64,000 nucleotides of DNA from DASRHG01 sp035650655 (GTDB lineage: Bacteria; Desulfobacterota; Binatia; DP-6). The position numbers and the translations under genes were made by a program. Of this stretch, positions 8,643 through 17,569 are shown one piece after another. The stretch covers positions 18,927 through 82,926 of the forward strand of contig DASRHG010000169.1 of assembly GCA_035650655.1 (NCBI GenBank). The letters run 5' to 3'. Numbering within the stretch: position 1 is the first letter of the stretch; every line of letters begins with the position of its first letter. The notes beneath the pieces were generated by a model that ran no database searches, was not told where the DNA came from, and saw only the letters and a list, made by a program, of their open reading frames with translations.

Positions 8643-10223
8643 GTGGCTGCACGTTGCGAGAAATCCGCCTCGCGCGGATGTTACCAAAGCGCTCGAAATA
8701 GAGTCAAACATCCGCTTCATTTCGGAGCCGTCCTGGCATTGCTCGCATCGTTCGCCCTGACATGCCGAGGGCGTCCCGTGCCCCACGCCGGACTCGTCGT
8801 CGTGCTCCCGAGCGACCCCCAGAGCCTCGACCCCCGCTTCGGGACCGACGCGAACTCGGCCCGGCTCGCCGACCTGCTGCACGTGGCCCTCACGCGCCCC
8901 GGCTCGGACGGGCGACGGGTCCCCGCCCTCGCGGCCCGCTGGGAAGTGCCCGATCCCAGGACGTTCGTCTTCCATCTGAGAACCGATTTCCGCTTCCCCG
9001 ACGGCAGCCCCGTGACCGCGACCGACGTCCGGGCGACGTACGAGGCCGTCCTCGATCCGACGATCGCATCACCGCGGCGCGGCGCACTCGCCGTGCTCTC
9101 TGCGATAGAGACGCCCGACGACGCGACCGTCGTCCTGCACACGCGCGAGCCGTTCACCGCGCTCCTCGACGCGACCGGCCTCGGCGTCCTCCCCGCCGCC
9201 CGGGCCCGGGACCAAACGGAGGTCGCGATCGGCGCGGGCCCCTTCCGCCTCGTCGAGGCCGTCCGCGGCGAGCGGATCGTGCTCCGGCCGAACCCGGGCT
9301 TCCCCGGCGGACCGCCGCGGATCGATCCTCTCGTCGTCCGCATCGTCCCGGACGAGGTCGTCCGCGTGCTCGAGCTGCGCCGCGGCGGCGCCGGGCTGCT
9401 CGAGGACGCCCCGGAGCCCGAGGTCCTGGAGTGGCTCCGGCGCGATCCCGCACTCCGCGTCACGCGGGTCCCCGGCACGAGCTTCGCCTATCTGGCGCTC
9501 AACCTGCGCGATCCTCGGCTGGCCCAGCGGCGGGTCCGGCAGGCGATCGCGCTCGCCCTCGACCGCCGTGCCCTCGTTCGGTTCGTGCTGGGCGGCGCGG
9601 CGCGTCCCGCGAGCGGCCTCCTCGCCCCCGAGCACTGGGCATACGCCCCGGCGCCGATCCCGCCCCACGACGTGCGCCGCGCCCGGCGGCTCCTCGACCG
9701 CGCCGGCTTTCGGGATCCGGACGGCCCCGGGCCGCGACCGCGGTTCAGGCTCGTCTACAAGACGTCGACCGACGTCGCGCGCCGTCGGCTCGCCGAGGCC
9801 ATCCAGGCGGCGCTCGCCGAGGTCGGCATCGCCGTCGAAATCCGCAGCTACGAATGGGGCACGCTCTACGCCGACGTGCGCCGCGGGAACTTCCAGCTCT
9901 CGGCGCTCACCTGGGTCGGCGTCGGCGACCCCGACCTCTACTACCTCACCTTCCACTCGACGATGCGCCCGCCCGCGGGCTACAACCGCGGCGGGTACGC
10001 GAGCGGCGTGATGGATCGGCTGACGACCGAAGGACGGCGGACGCTCGACCCCGAGCGGCGGCGCGCCGTGTACGCGCGCATCCAGCGCCGGGCCGCGCAC
10101 GACCTCCCGGTCGTGCCGCTCTGGTGGGAGGATCGGATCGTCGTCGCCACGCGGCGGCTGAGCGGTTTCGTGCCAGCCGCCGACGGCGCGCTCGACTCGC
10201 TCGCGCGCGCGAGCCTGGACTGA
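8643..10223 (+). CDS. ABC transporter substrate-binding protein, family 5 (DppA/OppA-like)
   Basis: Extracytoplasmic solute-binding protein for peptides or similar solutes. The family 5 blocks are clear: PSDPQSLDPRFGTDANS near the mature N-terminus, LAARWEVPDPRTFVFHLR, RVRQAIALALDRRALV and a C-terminal DLPVVPLWWEDRIV. A hydrophobic signal stretch (HFGAVLALLASFALTC) ends at a cysteine, so a lipoprotein is possible although the lipobox is imperfect. The start is uncertain: the natural-looking N-terminus begins at a GTC codon (8703), which is not a start, so I used the in-frame GTG at 8643. Two permeases follow with overlapping ends; no ATPase gene is present. Confidence 0.88.
   Translation: MAARCEKSASRGCYQSARNRVKHPLHFGAVLALLASFALTCRGRPVPHAGLVVVLPSDPQSLDPRFGTDANSARLADLLHVALTRPGSDGRRVPALAARWEVPDPRTFVFHLRTDFRFPDGSPVTATDVRATYEAVLDPTIASPRRGALAVLSAIETPDDATVVLHTREPFTALLDATGLGVLPAARARDQTEVAIGAGPFRLVEAVRGERIVLRPNPGFPGGPPRIDPLVVRIVPDEVVRVLELRRGGAGLLEDAPEPEVLEWLRRDPALRVTRVPGTSFAYLALNLRDPRLAQRRVRQAIALALDRRALVRFVLGGAARPASGLLAPEHWAYAPAPIPPHDVRRARRLLDRAGFRDPDGPGPRPRFRLVYKTSTDVARRRLAEAIQAALAEVGIAVEIRSYEWGTLYADVRRGNFQLSALTWVGVGDPDLYYLTFHSTMRPPAGYNRGGYASGVMDRLTTEGRRTLDPERRRAVYARIQRRAAHDLPVVPLWWEDRIVVATRRLSGFVPAADGALDSLARASLD
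8678..8707 (-). promoter_or_regulatory. Putative sigma70-type promoter for the MltD-like gene
   Basis: On the minus strand TTGACT (8702-8707) and TAACAT (8678-8683) are separated by 18 bases, about 60 bases upstream of the transglycosylase start. The match is 5 of 6 and 4 of 6 to the consensus. It also overlaps the most upstream possible start of the divergent binding-protein gene. Confidence 0.4.
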
Positions 10224-11143
10224 TGGGGGCTGCTGGCCGCCGGCTCCTCGCCCTCGTCCCGACCGTCGTCGGGGTCGCGACGCTCGTGTTCGTGCTCGTG
10301 CACCTCGTGCCCGGCGATCCCGTCGACGTCATGCTCGGCGAGTGGGCCGCGCCCGCGGACGTGCAGGCGCTTCGTCACGACCTCGGCCTCGACCGCCCGC
10401 TGCTCGAGCAGTACCTCCGCTTCCTCGCCCGCGCCGCGACGGGGGATTTGGGTGACTCGATCGCCTACCGCATGCCCGTCCGCCGCGTGATCGCCGCGCG
10501 CTATCCGGCGACGCTCGCGCTCGCCGGAACGGCGCTCGGCCTGGCGCTCGTGCTCGCGATTCCCCTCGGCGTCGTTGCCGCACTGCGCCCGCGGTCGGCC
10601 GTGGACCGCGCGGCGCGCGTGCTGAGCCTCGCCGGCGTCTGCCTCCCGACCGTCTGGCTCGGGCCGCTGCTCATCCTCGCCTTCGCGATCGGCCTCGGGT
10701 GGCTGCCGGTCTCCGGGGCGGGCAGCGTCCGGCACCTCGTCCTGCCGGCCGTGACGCTCGCGCTCGGGATGATCGGCGTGCTCGTCCGCCTCACGCGGGC
10801 GAGCATGATCACGGCCCTCGGCGAGGAATACGTGCGGACGGCGCGCGCCAAGGGCGCGCCGGCGTGGCGGGTAGTCGCCGTCCATGCGCTCCGCAACGCG
10901 CTCCTCCCGGTCACGACCGTCGTCGGGCTCCAGGCGGGCGCCCTCCTCGCCGGCACGATCGTCACGGAGACGATCTTCGCATGGCCGGGGCTCGGCCGCC
11001 TGGTCGTACAGGCGATCGACGCCCGGGACTACCCGCTCGTCCAGGGCTGCGTGCTCGCGATCGCGTTCACGTACGTCGCGGTGAACGCGCTCGTCGACGC
11101 GCTCCACCGCGTCATCGACCCGAGGTTCCGGCATGAATCGTGA
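10223..11143 (+). CDS. ABC transporter permease, DppB/OppB-like
   Basis: Inner-membrane permease of a peptide/nickel-type importer, 306 residues, with six predicted membrane spans. The N-terminus (LVPTVVGVATLVFVLVHLVPGDPVD) is the classic DppB start, and the EAA loop that contacts the ATPase reads EEYVRTARAKGAPAWRVV near residue 200. The ATG at 10223 overlaps the stop of the binding-protein gene as TGATG, so the pair is translationally coupled. The EAA loop looks intact, so it should still need an ATPase encoded elsewhere. Confidence 0.94.
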   Translation: MGAAGRRLLALVPTVVGVATLVFVLVHLVPGDPVDVMLGEWAAPADVQALRHDLGLDRPLLEQYLRFLARAATGDLGDSIAYRMPVRRVIAARYPATLALAGTALGLALVLAIPLGVVAALRPRSAVDRAARVLSLAGVCLPTVWLGPLLILAFAIGLGWLPVSGAGSVRHLVLPAVTLALGMIGVLVRLTRASMITALGEEYVRTARAKGAPAWRVVAVHALRNALLPVTTVVGLQAGALLAGTIVTETIFAWPGLGRLVVQAIDARDYPLVQGCVLAIAFTYVAVNALVDALHRVIDPRFRHES

Positions 11144-11945
11144 CGGGGGGCGATCGGCCGTCGCGGCCGGCCTCGGTTTCCTCGCCCTCCTGGCGCTCGG
11201 CGCCGCCGTCGGACCGCGCGCCTTCCCCCTCGACCCGTACGCGACCGCGCTCGGCGAGCGGCTTCGGCCCCCGTCGGCCGCCCATCCGCTCGGCCAGGAC
11301 GCGCTCGGCCGTGACGTGCTCGCGCGCGTCGTGTACGGCGCACGCATCTCGCTCGGGGTCGGCGCGGCCGCCGTGCTGCTCTCGCTCGTCGTCGGCGTCG
11401 CGCTCGGCGCCGTCGCCGGCTACGCCGGCGGATGGGCCGACGAGGCCATCGGGCGGCTGATCGACGTCTTCCTCGCCTTCCCCGGGCTCCTCCTCGCCAT
11501 CGCGCTCGCCGCCGCGCTCGGCCCGAGCCTGGTGCACGTCGTCCTCGCGCTCGCCCTCCTCGGCTGGACCGGATACGCGCGGCTCGCGCGGACCGAGGTC
11601 GGCGCGCTCACGGCCCGCGACTTCGTGCTCGCCGCGCGGGCGCTCGGCGCGGCGCCGTCCCGGATCGTCGTCCGCCACGTGCTCCCGCTGGCGGCACCGA
11701 CGCTCTGCGTGCAGGCGGCGTTCGGCATGGCATCCGCGATCGTCGCGGAGGCGAGTCTCTCGTTCCTCGGGCTCGGCGCGCCGCCGCCGCTCCCTTCGTG
11801 GGGGTCGATGATCGACGAGGGACGCCCCTTCCTCCTCGTCGCGCCCCACCTGACGGTCTTTCCGGGTGTCGCGCTCGCCGCGACGGTGCTTGCGCTCCAG
11901 CTCCTCGGCGACGGGCTGCGCGACCTGTTCGCCGTGCGGGACTGA
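11133..11945 (+). CDS. ABC transporter permease, DppC/OppC-like
   Basis: Second permease of the same importer, 270 residues. It has the DppC hallmarks: AHPLGQDALGRDVLARVVYGAR near residue 50, a GYAGGWADEAIGRLIDVFLAFP block, an EAA loop RDFVLAARALGAAPSRIV near residue 160 and the SFLGLGAPPPLPSWGSM motif near 210. It begins 11 bases before the DppB stop. The next gene, mutM, converges from the minus strand, so the operon ends here without the usual DppD and DppF ATPases. Confidence 0.94.
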   Translation: MNRDGGRSAVAAGLGFLALLALGAAVGPRAFPLDPYATALGERLRPPSAAHPLGQDALGRDVLARVVYGARISLGVGAAAVLLSLVVGVALGAVAGYAGGWADEAIGRLIDVFLAFPGLLLAIALAAALGPSLVHVVLALALLGWTGYARLARTEVGALTARDFVLAARALGAAPSRIVVRHVLPLAAPTLCVQAAFGMASAIVAEASLSFLGLGAPPPLPSWGSMIDEGRPFLLVAPHLTVFPGVALAATVLALQLLGDGLRDLFAVRD

Positions 11946-11956
11946 CGCCCCGCCGG

Positions 11957-12769
11957 CTAACGCTGGCAGCGCGGGCAGTAGAAGCTCGACCGACCGACCA
12001 CGACCCGCGCGCGGATCGGCGTCGCGCACGCCCGACAGGGCTCGCCCGCCCGGTCGTACACGGCGAGCGCCAGCTGGAACCGTCCCTCGCGGCCGAACCC
12101 GTCGCGGTAGTCCGAGATCGACGACCCGCCGAGCCGGATCGCCTCGTCGAGCACGGAGCGCACGGCCTCCACGATGCGCGCGCAGTCGGCGCGCCGGAGA
12201 CGCCCGGCCCGTCGGCGCGGGCGGACGCCCGCACGGAAGAGGATCTCGTTCGCGTAGATGTTTCCGAGCCCCGCGATCCGGCGCTGGTCCATCAAGAGGG
12301 CCTTGATCGACGTCCGCCGCCGGCGCGTGAGCGCGAAGAGCGCCGCCGGCGTGAAGGCCGGGTCGAGGGGCTCCACGCCGGGCCCCGTCTCCCGCTGGGC
12401 GGCCGACGCATCGAGGACGGCCATGCGGCCGAAGCGCCGGGGGTCGTTGTAGACGACGAGGCGGCCATCGTCGAGCCGCACGAGCACGTGGTCGTGGGGC
12501 CGCGGGCCGCCGTCGGCGGCGCCGATCGTGAGCCGTCCGGTCATTCCGAGGTGAACGAGCCAGACGCGGCCGTCATCGAGCGTCGCGAGCACGTACTTGC
12601 CCCGCCGGCCGACGCGTTCGATGCGTCGCCCGGTCAGCGCCGCGCCGAACCCCCGCGCCACCGTGCCGCGCAGCCTCCGCTCGCGCACCGTCACGCCGAC
12701 GACGCGGCGCTCGACGAGCTCCGGCCCGAGCGAGCGCACGACGGTCTCGACCTCGGGCAGCTCGGGCAT
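11957..12769 (-). CDS. mutM: Formamidopyrimidine-DNA glycosylase
   Basis: Base-excision repair enzyme that removes 8-oxoguanine and formamidopyrimidines and nicks the abasic site. The mature start MPELPEVETVVR gives the catalytic P2 and E3. The helix-two-turn-helix region (LLMDQRRIAGLGNIYANEILF) and the C-terminal zinc finger (two CxxC pairs, CRACA and CPRCQ) are both complete. It has 270 residues, normal for the family. The ATG at 12769 was chosen because the proline must follow the initiator methionine. It lies one base after the ksgA stop. Confidence 0.97.
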   Translation of the reverse strand: MPELPEVETVVRSLGPELVERRVVGVTVRERRLRGTVARGFGAALTGRRIERVGRRGKYVLATLDDGRVWLVHLGMTGRLTIGAADGGPRPHDHVLVRLDDGRLVVYNDPRRFGRMAVLDASAAQRETGPGVEPLDPAFTPAALFALTRRRRTSIKALLMDQRRIAGLGNIYANEILFRAGVRPRRRAGRLRRADCARIVEAVRSVLDEAIRLGGSSISDYRDGFGREGRFQLALAVYDRAGEPCRACATPIRARVVVGRSSFYCPRCQR

Positions 12770-12770
12770 G

Positions 12771-13601
12771 TCAGGCGGCGAGCGCCCGCGCGAGGCGACC
12801 GAACGCCGCGAGATCGAGCGTCTCCGCACGGGCGCGGGGGTCGACTCGCGCCGCGGCGAAGGCCGCTTCGAGCGCCGCCGGACGTCGGCCGAGATCCGCG
12901 AGGGCGTTGCGGAGCATCTTCCGCCGCTTCCCGAAGGCGGCGCGCACGACCGCCCGGAAGTGCGCCTCGTCGGCGCCCACGTCGACGCGCGGCTGCGCGC
13001 TCCAACGGATGTCGACGACCGCCGAGTCGACGTCCGGCGATGGCAGGAAGCTCCGACGCGACACGCCGAACGCGACTCGCACCTCGCCGAACGCCTGGAG
13101 GATGACGGACGTCACGCCGTAGGCGTCGGTGCCTGGTCCGGCGGCGAGTCGAAGAGCCATCTCCCGCTGGAGCATGACGACCGCGTGCGGGAAGTGTGCG
13201 CGCACGTCGAGGAGGCGAAAGAGGATGGGAGTCGCGACGTTGTACGGGAGGTTACCGACGACCGTCGCAGGCGCGGCGACGAGCTCCGCGAGCGGCAGCT
13301 CGCGCACGTCGCCGACGATGACTGCGATGCGCGGGTCGTCGGCGTACCGCTCCTCGAGGCGCGCCGCGAGCCCGCGGTCGATCTCCACGAGGACGAGCCG
13401 GCGGGCCCGCGCGGCGAGCTCGTCCGTGAGGGCGCCGAGGCCGGGACCGACCTCGAGCACCCCCGCCGCGTCCTCCGGGCATGCGAGCTCGACGATCCGA
13501 TGCGCCACCCCGCGATCGCAGAGGAAGTTCTGGCCCCAGCGACGGTGCGGGCGCAGGCCGGCGGCCGCGAGCGCGTCCCGCGTCTCGCGCCGCGTGCCCA
13601 T
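12771..13601 (-). CDS. ksgA: 16S rRNA (adenine1518-N6/adenine1519-N6)-dimethyltransferase
   Basis: Dimethylates two adjacent adenines in the 3' hairpin of 16S rRNA during 30S maturation. The protein has 276 residues. Seen are GQNFLCDRGVAHRIV near residue 25, the SAM loop LEVGPGLGALTDEL near residue 50, the acidic VEIDRGLAARL, and the catalytic NLPYN motif near residue 118. The ATG at 13601 forms a TGATG overlap with the tsaD stop. It sits between two other information-processing genes in a minus-strand operon. Confidence 0.96.
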   Translation of the reverse strand: MGTRRETRDALAAAGLRPHRRWGQNFLCDRGVAHRIVELACPEDAAGVLEVGPGLGALTDELAARARRLVLVEIDRGLAARLEERYADDPRIAVIVGDVRELPLAELVAAPATVVGNLPYNVATPILFRLLDVRAHFPHAVVMLQREMALRLAAGPGTDAYGVTSVILQAFGEVRVAFGVSRRSFLPSPDVDSAVVDIRWSAQPRVDVGADEAHFRAVVRAAFGKRRKMLRNALADLGRRPAALEAAFAAARVDPRARAETLDLAAFGRLARALAA

Positions 13602-14620
13602 CAGGCCGCCCAGGGGACGCCGAAGGGAAGTGCGGCGTCCGCGTTGACGGCGAGGCCGTCGTCGGCGCCGGCCGCGAGGCGCGGTGCCCCGGCGAGCGCG
13701 ATCATCGCCGCGTTGTCGGTGCAGAACGAGGGACGCGGGAAGACGACGTCGACGCCGAGCGCCGATGCCGCCTCCGTGATCCGCTCGCGCAGGCGGCGGT
13801 TCGCCGACACGCCGCCCGACACGACGAGGCGTGGGACGCCCGTGACCTCGAGCGCCTCGATCGTCGTGTCGATCAGCATGTCGACGAGCGCTTCTTGGAG
13901 GCTCGCCGTCACGTCCGGCAGCGTTTCGGACGTCGCGGGGTGCGCCTGGAGATATTCGCGCAGCGCCGTCTTGAATCCGCTGAAGCTGAAATCGAAGCGC
14001 CCGCGCTTCAGATGCGCGCGCGGGAAGCGGACCGCCGCGGGATCGCCTTCGCGCGCGAGTCGGTCGATGACCGGGCCGCCCGGGTAGCCGAGGCCGAGGA
14101 GCTTCGCCGCCTTGTCGAACGCCTCGCCGACGGCGTCGTCGCGCGTCCGCCCGAGGCACGCGTAGTCCCCAGGAGCGCGGGCCAGGTAGAGCCCGGTGTG
14201 GCCTCCGGAGACGATCAGGGCGAGGAAGGGATGGGGAACGGGGTCGTCGGGCGCACGGTCGAGGTTGGCGGCGACGAGGTGCCCCTCGAGGTGATTCACG
14301 CCGACGAGCGGCAGCCTCCTTCGCTGCGCGATGCCCTTCGCGACGGTGAGACCAACGAGCAGCGAGCCGACGAGCCCGGGGCCCCGCGTGACGGCGATCC
14401 CGTCGACCGCATCGAGCCCGATACCTGCCCGGGTGAGGGCGGCGTCGAGGACGGGAAGGAGGTTGCGGACGTGGTGACGCGACGCCAGCTCGGGGACGAC
14501 GCCGCCGTACGGACCGTGCACGGCGTCCTGCGAGGAGACGACGGAGGAGACGACGCGGCCGTCGCGCAGCACGGCGGCGGCCGAGTCGTCGCAGGAGCTC
14601 TCGATGCCGAGGACGATCAC
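13601..14620 (-). CDS. tsaD: tRNA N6-adenosine threonylcarbamoyltransferase
   Basis: Transfers the threonylcarbamoyl group to A37 of ANN-decoding tRNAs, together with TsaB and TsaE, which are not in the window. The protein has 339 residues. It starts IVLGIESSCDDSAAA, typical of the ASKHA fold, and carries the iron/zinc-binding HxxxH-type region (ELASRHHVRNLLP), a TRGPGLVGSLLVG phosphate loop and the VSGGVSANRRLRE segment. The start codon is GTG at 14620, one base after the stop of the HtrA gene upstream. Confidence 0.96.
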   Translation of the reverse strand: MIVLGIESSCDDSAAAVLRDGRVVSSVVSSQDAVHGPYGGVVPELASRHHVRNLLPVLDAALTRAGIGLDAVDGIAVTRGPGLVGSLLVGLTVAKGIAQRRRLPLVGVNHLEGHLVAANLDRAPDDPVPHPFLALIVSGGHTGLYLARAPGDYACLGRTRDDAVGEAFDKAAKLLGLGYPGGPVIDRLAREGDPAAVRFPRAHLKRGRFDFSFSGFKTALREYLQAHPATSETLPDVTASLQEALVDMLIDTTIEALEVTGVPRLVVSGGVSANRRLRERITEAASALGVDVVFPRPSFCTDNAAMIALAGAPRLAAGADDGLAVNADAALPFGVPWAA

Positions 14621-14621
14621 G

Positions 14622-16139
14622 TCATCCGGACGACGGCTTGACCGCGAGGAAGATCGTGTTGTCGCCGCGGCGAACGAGGAAGAGGATGCTCTTGCCCTTG
14701 CCGGCCGCCCTGATCGCCTTCCGGTACCCGTCGACGTCCTTCACCTGTTGGCGGTTCACCTCGAGGATCACGTCGCCGCGGCGGAGTCCGGATTCGGCCG
14801 CCGGCCCGCTCGGGTCGACCTTCGTCACCACGACGCCCTTCACGGTCCGGTCGAGGTTGAGATTCTCGGCGAGGTCGGGCGTGAGCGTCTGGACGGTGAG
14901 ACCGAGATCCTCGGCCGTGCTGGAGCCACCCTGTGCGATCTCCTCCTCCTTCAGCTCCGCGATCTTGATCGAGAACGTCTCCTGGTTCTTGTCACGGATG
15001 ACTTTCACCTTCACGGTCTTCCCAACGGGCGTCCGGGCGACCAGAAGCGGCAGCTCGGCGGAGTCGTTCACGGGCTTGCCGTCGTACTCGACGATGACGT
15101 CGCCCTGCTTGAGACCCGCCGCCTCGGCCGGGCCGTCCTTCACGACGTCGGCGACGAGGGCACCCTTCGGCTCGGAGAGCCCGAGCGACTCGGCGATATC
15201 CGGCGTCACCTTCTGGATCATCACGCCGAGCCAGCCGCGCGTGACGTGACCCTTCTCCTTCAGCTGCGGGACGATCTCCTTCGCGAGGTCGATCGGAATT
15301 GCGAAGCCGATGCCGATGTTCCCGCCGCCGCGGCTGAAGATCGCCGTGTTGATCCCGATCACTTCGCCCTTCGTGTTGAGCAGCGGACCGCCGGAGTTGC
15401 CGGGGTTGATGGCGGCGTCAGTCTGGATGAAGTTGTCGTACGGCCCCTGGTTGATGTGCCGGCCGATCGCGCTTACGATGCCGGCCGTCACCGTGTTCTC
15501 GAGTCCGAAGGGGTTGCCGATCGCGACTACCCACTGACCGACCTTCATCGCATCCGAGCTCCCGAGCACGACGGGCGTCAGTCCCGTCGCGCCGTGGATC
15601 TCGATGAGCGCGATGTCGGTCTTCGAGTCGCGCCCGACGACCTTGGCCTTGAACTCCTTTCCGCTGCTGAGCTTCACCTGGATCTCGTCCGCGTTCTCGA
15701 CGACGTGATTGTTGGTCAGGATGTAGCCCGCGGAATCGATGACGAAACCCGAGCCGAGGCTCTTCGCCTTGTAGGGGCGGCGCTGCTGCGGCCCGAAGAA
15801 GCGCTCGAAGGGCTCGAAGAACTCGTGGAACGGGTCGTCCTCCCCACCCGGCCCGCCGGGCCCCGGACCGAAGCTCGGGCCTCCCTTCACCTCCTGGGTG
15901 CTCGAGATGTTGACGACCGAGGGCGAAAGATGCTCGGCCAGTCCCGCGAAGTCGGGAAGCGTGACCGCCGGCGCGGGCGAGGGCGCCGGCTCCCCGCTCT
16001 TTTGGCCACCGCCGAAGATTCCGATCGCCTCGCTGCGCGGCGCGAGGTCGAGGCGCGTCGTCACCGCGATCCCGATCGCGACGCCGAGCACGACCAGCCC
16101 CGCACCGATCAGGATGCGGCGATTCGAACGTCCGGTCAT
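14622..16139 (-). CDS. Periplasmic serine endoprotease, DegP/DegQ (HtrA) family
   Basis: Envelope quality-control protease. The protein has 505 residues with an N-terminal membrane anchor or signal (residues 9-28) and no cysteines of note. The catalytic triad is H145 (LTNNHVVEN), D175 (SKTDIALI) and S249 (NPGNSGGPL). A glycine/proline-rich linker with phenylalanines (residues 85-117) precedes the protease domain, resembling the regulatory LA loop. Two PDZ domains follow, around residues 305-390 and 415-500. The stop is one base before the tsaD GTG, and the start overlaps the DUF1844 stop as ATGA. Confidence 0.95.
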   Translation of the reverse strand: MTGRSNRRILIGAGLVVLGVAIGIAVTTRLDLAPRSEAIGIFGGGQKSGEPAPSPAPAVTLPDFAGLAEHLSPSVVNISSTQEVKGGPSFGPGPGGPGGEDDPFHEFFEPFERFFGPQQRRPYKAKSLGSGFVIDSAGYILTNNHVVENADEIQVKLSSGKEFKAKVVGRDSKTDIALIEIHGATGLTPVVLGSSDAMKVGQWVVAIGNPFGLENTVTAGIVSAIGRHINQGPYDNFIQTDAAINPGNSGGPLLNTKGEVIGINTAIFSRGGGNIGIGFAIPIDLAKEIVPQLKEKGHVTRGWLGVMIQKVTPDIAESLGLSEPKGALVADVVKDGPAEAAGLKQGDVIVEYDGKPVNDSAELPLLVARTPVGKTVKVKVIRDKNQETFSIKIAELKEEEIAQGGSSTAEDLGLTVQTLTPDLAENLNLDRTVKGVVVTKVDPSGPAAESGLRRGDVILEVNRQQVKDVDGYRKAIRAAGKGKSILFLVRRGDNTIFLAVKPSSG

Positions 16140-16582
16140 CGTCCCTCCTTCGTCCCAGAACGCATCAGCTCCACGTACCGCATCCGGAGGTCGTAGAGTA
16201 TCGAGTCGAGCAACGACTCCTCGTCCTGCTCGAGGTTGCTGCGGGTCTTCTCGCGGAGCATGCCGAGGATGTCGATGACGTGCTTCGCGGCGTTGAGGTC
16301 GCGCTCGACAGCCTTCGTGAGCGGGTTCGGGATCTCGCCGAGGTGCATCAGGACCTGCGTCGAGAGACCGAGCAGGAAGGTCGAGAAGTTGACCGGCTCC
16401 GGGGGCTCGGACGGCACCTTCGGCCGCCCGGCCGAGGGCTCCGGCTGCTCGGCGGCCGTGGTGGCGCGCGGCTCGCGGCGCTCGGGCTGCGGCTCGGCCG
16501 CGGGCCGCGGCTCGCCGGTTTCCGCGAAGCGCCGCCGGTCGGTCACGCGGAATCCTCGCCGCTCGTCCTTATCGTCCTCCAT
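16136..16582 (-). CDS. DUF1844 domain protein
   Basis: A 148-residue cytoplasmic protein whose C-terminal half (from about residue 65, NFSTFLLGLSTQVLMHLGEIPNP) is the DUF1844 domain: amphipathic helices ending in DILGMLREKT and LLDSILYDLRMRYVEL. The first ~60 residues are charged and proline rich, likely disordered. The function is unknown; the family is common in deltaproteobacteria and Acidobacteria. It opens the htrA-tsaD-ksgA-mutM run and is joined to htrA by ATGA. Confidence 0.85.
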   Translation of the reverse strand: MEDDKDERRGFRVTDRRRFAETGEPRPAAEPQPERREPRATTAAEQPEPSAGRPKVPSEPPEPVNFSTFLLGLSTQVLMHLGEIPNPLTKAVERDLNAAKHVIDILGMLREKTRSNLEQDEESLLDSILYDLRMRYVELMRSGTKEGR

Positions 16583-16660
16583 GGGAGCCCTTCCCCCTGA
16601 CGATGGGTGCGAGGGACGCGCGGGACCGGCCCGCCAGGCTGTAGACGATCGCCGCCAGGG

Positions 16661-17509
16661 TCAGTAGGCCATCGCGCGCAGGCGGCGGATGCGCTCCTCG
16701 ATGGGAGGATGGGTGCTGAAGAGGCTCGCGAGCCAGTTCCGGGAGAGTGGGTTCACGATCCACAGGTGCGCCGTGGCCGGGCCCGCGTCGAGCGGCACGC
16801 GGCCGGACGCCCTCGCGATCTTCTGCAGGGCCGACGCGAGCGAGAGCGGGCTGTGCGAGAGCTGCGCGCCGCTCGAGTCCGCCTGATATTCCCGCGCGCG
16901 CGAGATCGCGAGCTGGATCAGCGTCGCGGCGAGCGGCGCTACGATGATCGTCGCGAGGAGACCGAGCGCGCCGCCTCCCTCGTCGCGCTCGTCGCGGCGC
17001 ATGCCGCCGAAGAGCGCGCCCCAATACGCGAGCCGCGCGACGAGCATCACGACGCCGGCGAGGGTCGCGGCGATGGCGCTGATTAGGGTGTCGCGGTTCC
17101 GCACGTGGGAGAGCTCGTGCGCCAGCACACCACGCAGCTCGTCCGGCGTGAGGATGTGGAGGATGCCCTCCGTGACGGCGACGGCGGCATGTTCGGGACT
17201 CCGGCCCGTCGCAAACGCGTTCGGGGAGTCGCTCTGCACGACGTACACCCGCGGCATCGGCATGTGCGCGCCCGCCGCGAGCTCGCGCACGATGCGGAAG
17301 AGGTCGGGCGCGTCCGCCTCCGACACCTCCCGAGCCCCGTACATGGCGAGAACGATGCGGTCCGAGAACCAGTAGCTGCCGAGGTTCATCGCGGCCGCGA
17401 TCACGAAGCCGACGACGAGCCCCTGCGTGCCGCCGACCAGCTGGCCCACCCACAGGAGGAGCCCGGTCAGCAGGCCGAGCAGGAGGACGGTCTTGAGAGC
17501 GTTGGACAT
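16661..17509 (-). CDS. htpX: Membrane zinc metalloprotease HtpX
   Basis: Inner-membrane protease that degrades misfolded membrane proteins, usually alongside FtsH. The protein has 282 residues. Two N-terminal membrane helices (residues 5-45) precede the SPNAFATG substrate-loop signature near residue 96. The zinc motif is HELSH at 131-135 and the third ligand lies in SRAREYQAD near residue 208. Two further hydrophobic segments lie between them. The C-terminal FSTHPPIEERI block is intact. It is separated from DUF1844 by 78 bases with no clear terminator. Confidence 0.95.
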   Translation of the reverse strand: MSNALKTVLLLGLLTGLLLWVGQLVGGTQGLVVGFVIAAAMNLGSYWFSDRIVLAMYGAREVSEADAPDLFRIVRELAAGAHMPMPRVYVVQSDSPNAFATGRSPEHAAVAVTEGILHILTPDELRGVLAHELSHVRNRDTLISAIAATLAGVVMLVARLAYWGALFGGMRRDERDEGGGALGLLATIIVAPLAATLIQLAISRAREYQADSSGAQLSHSPLSLASALQKIARASGRVPLDAGPATAHLWIVNPLSRNWLASLFSTHPPIEERIRRLRAMAY

Positions 17510-17569
17510 CGATTCAGCCTCCGGCGAGCGTCGGAGCGACGCTCGGTGTTGGACGGGAGGCGCGCCGAT

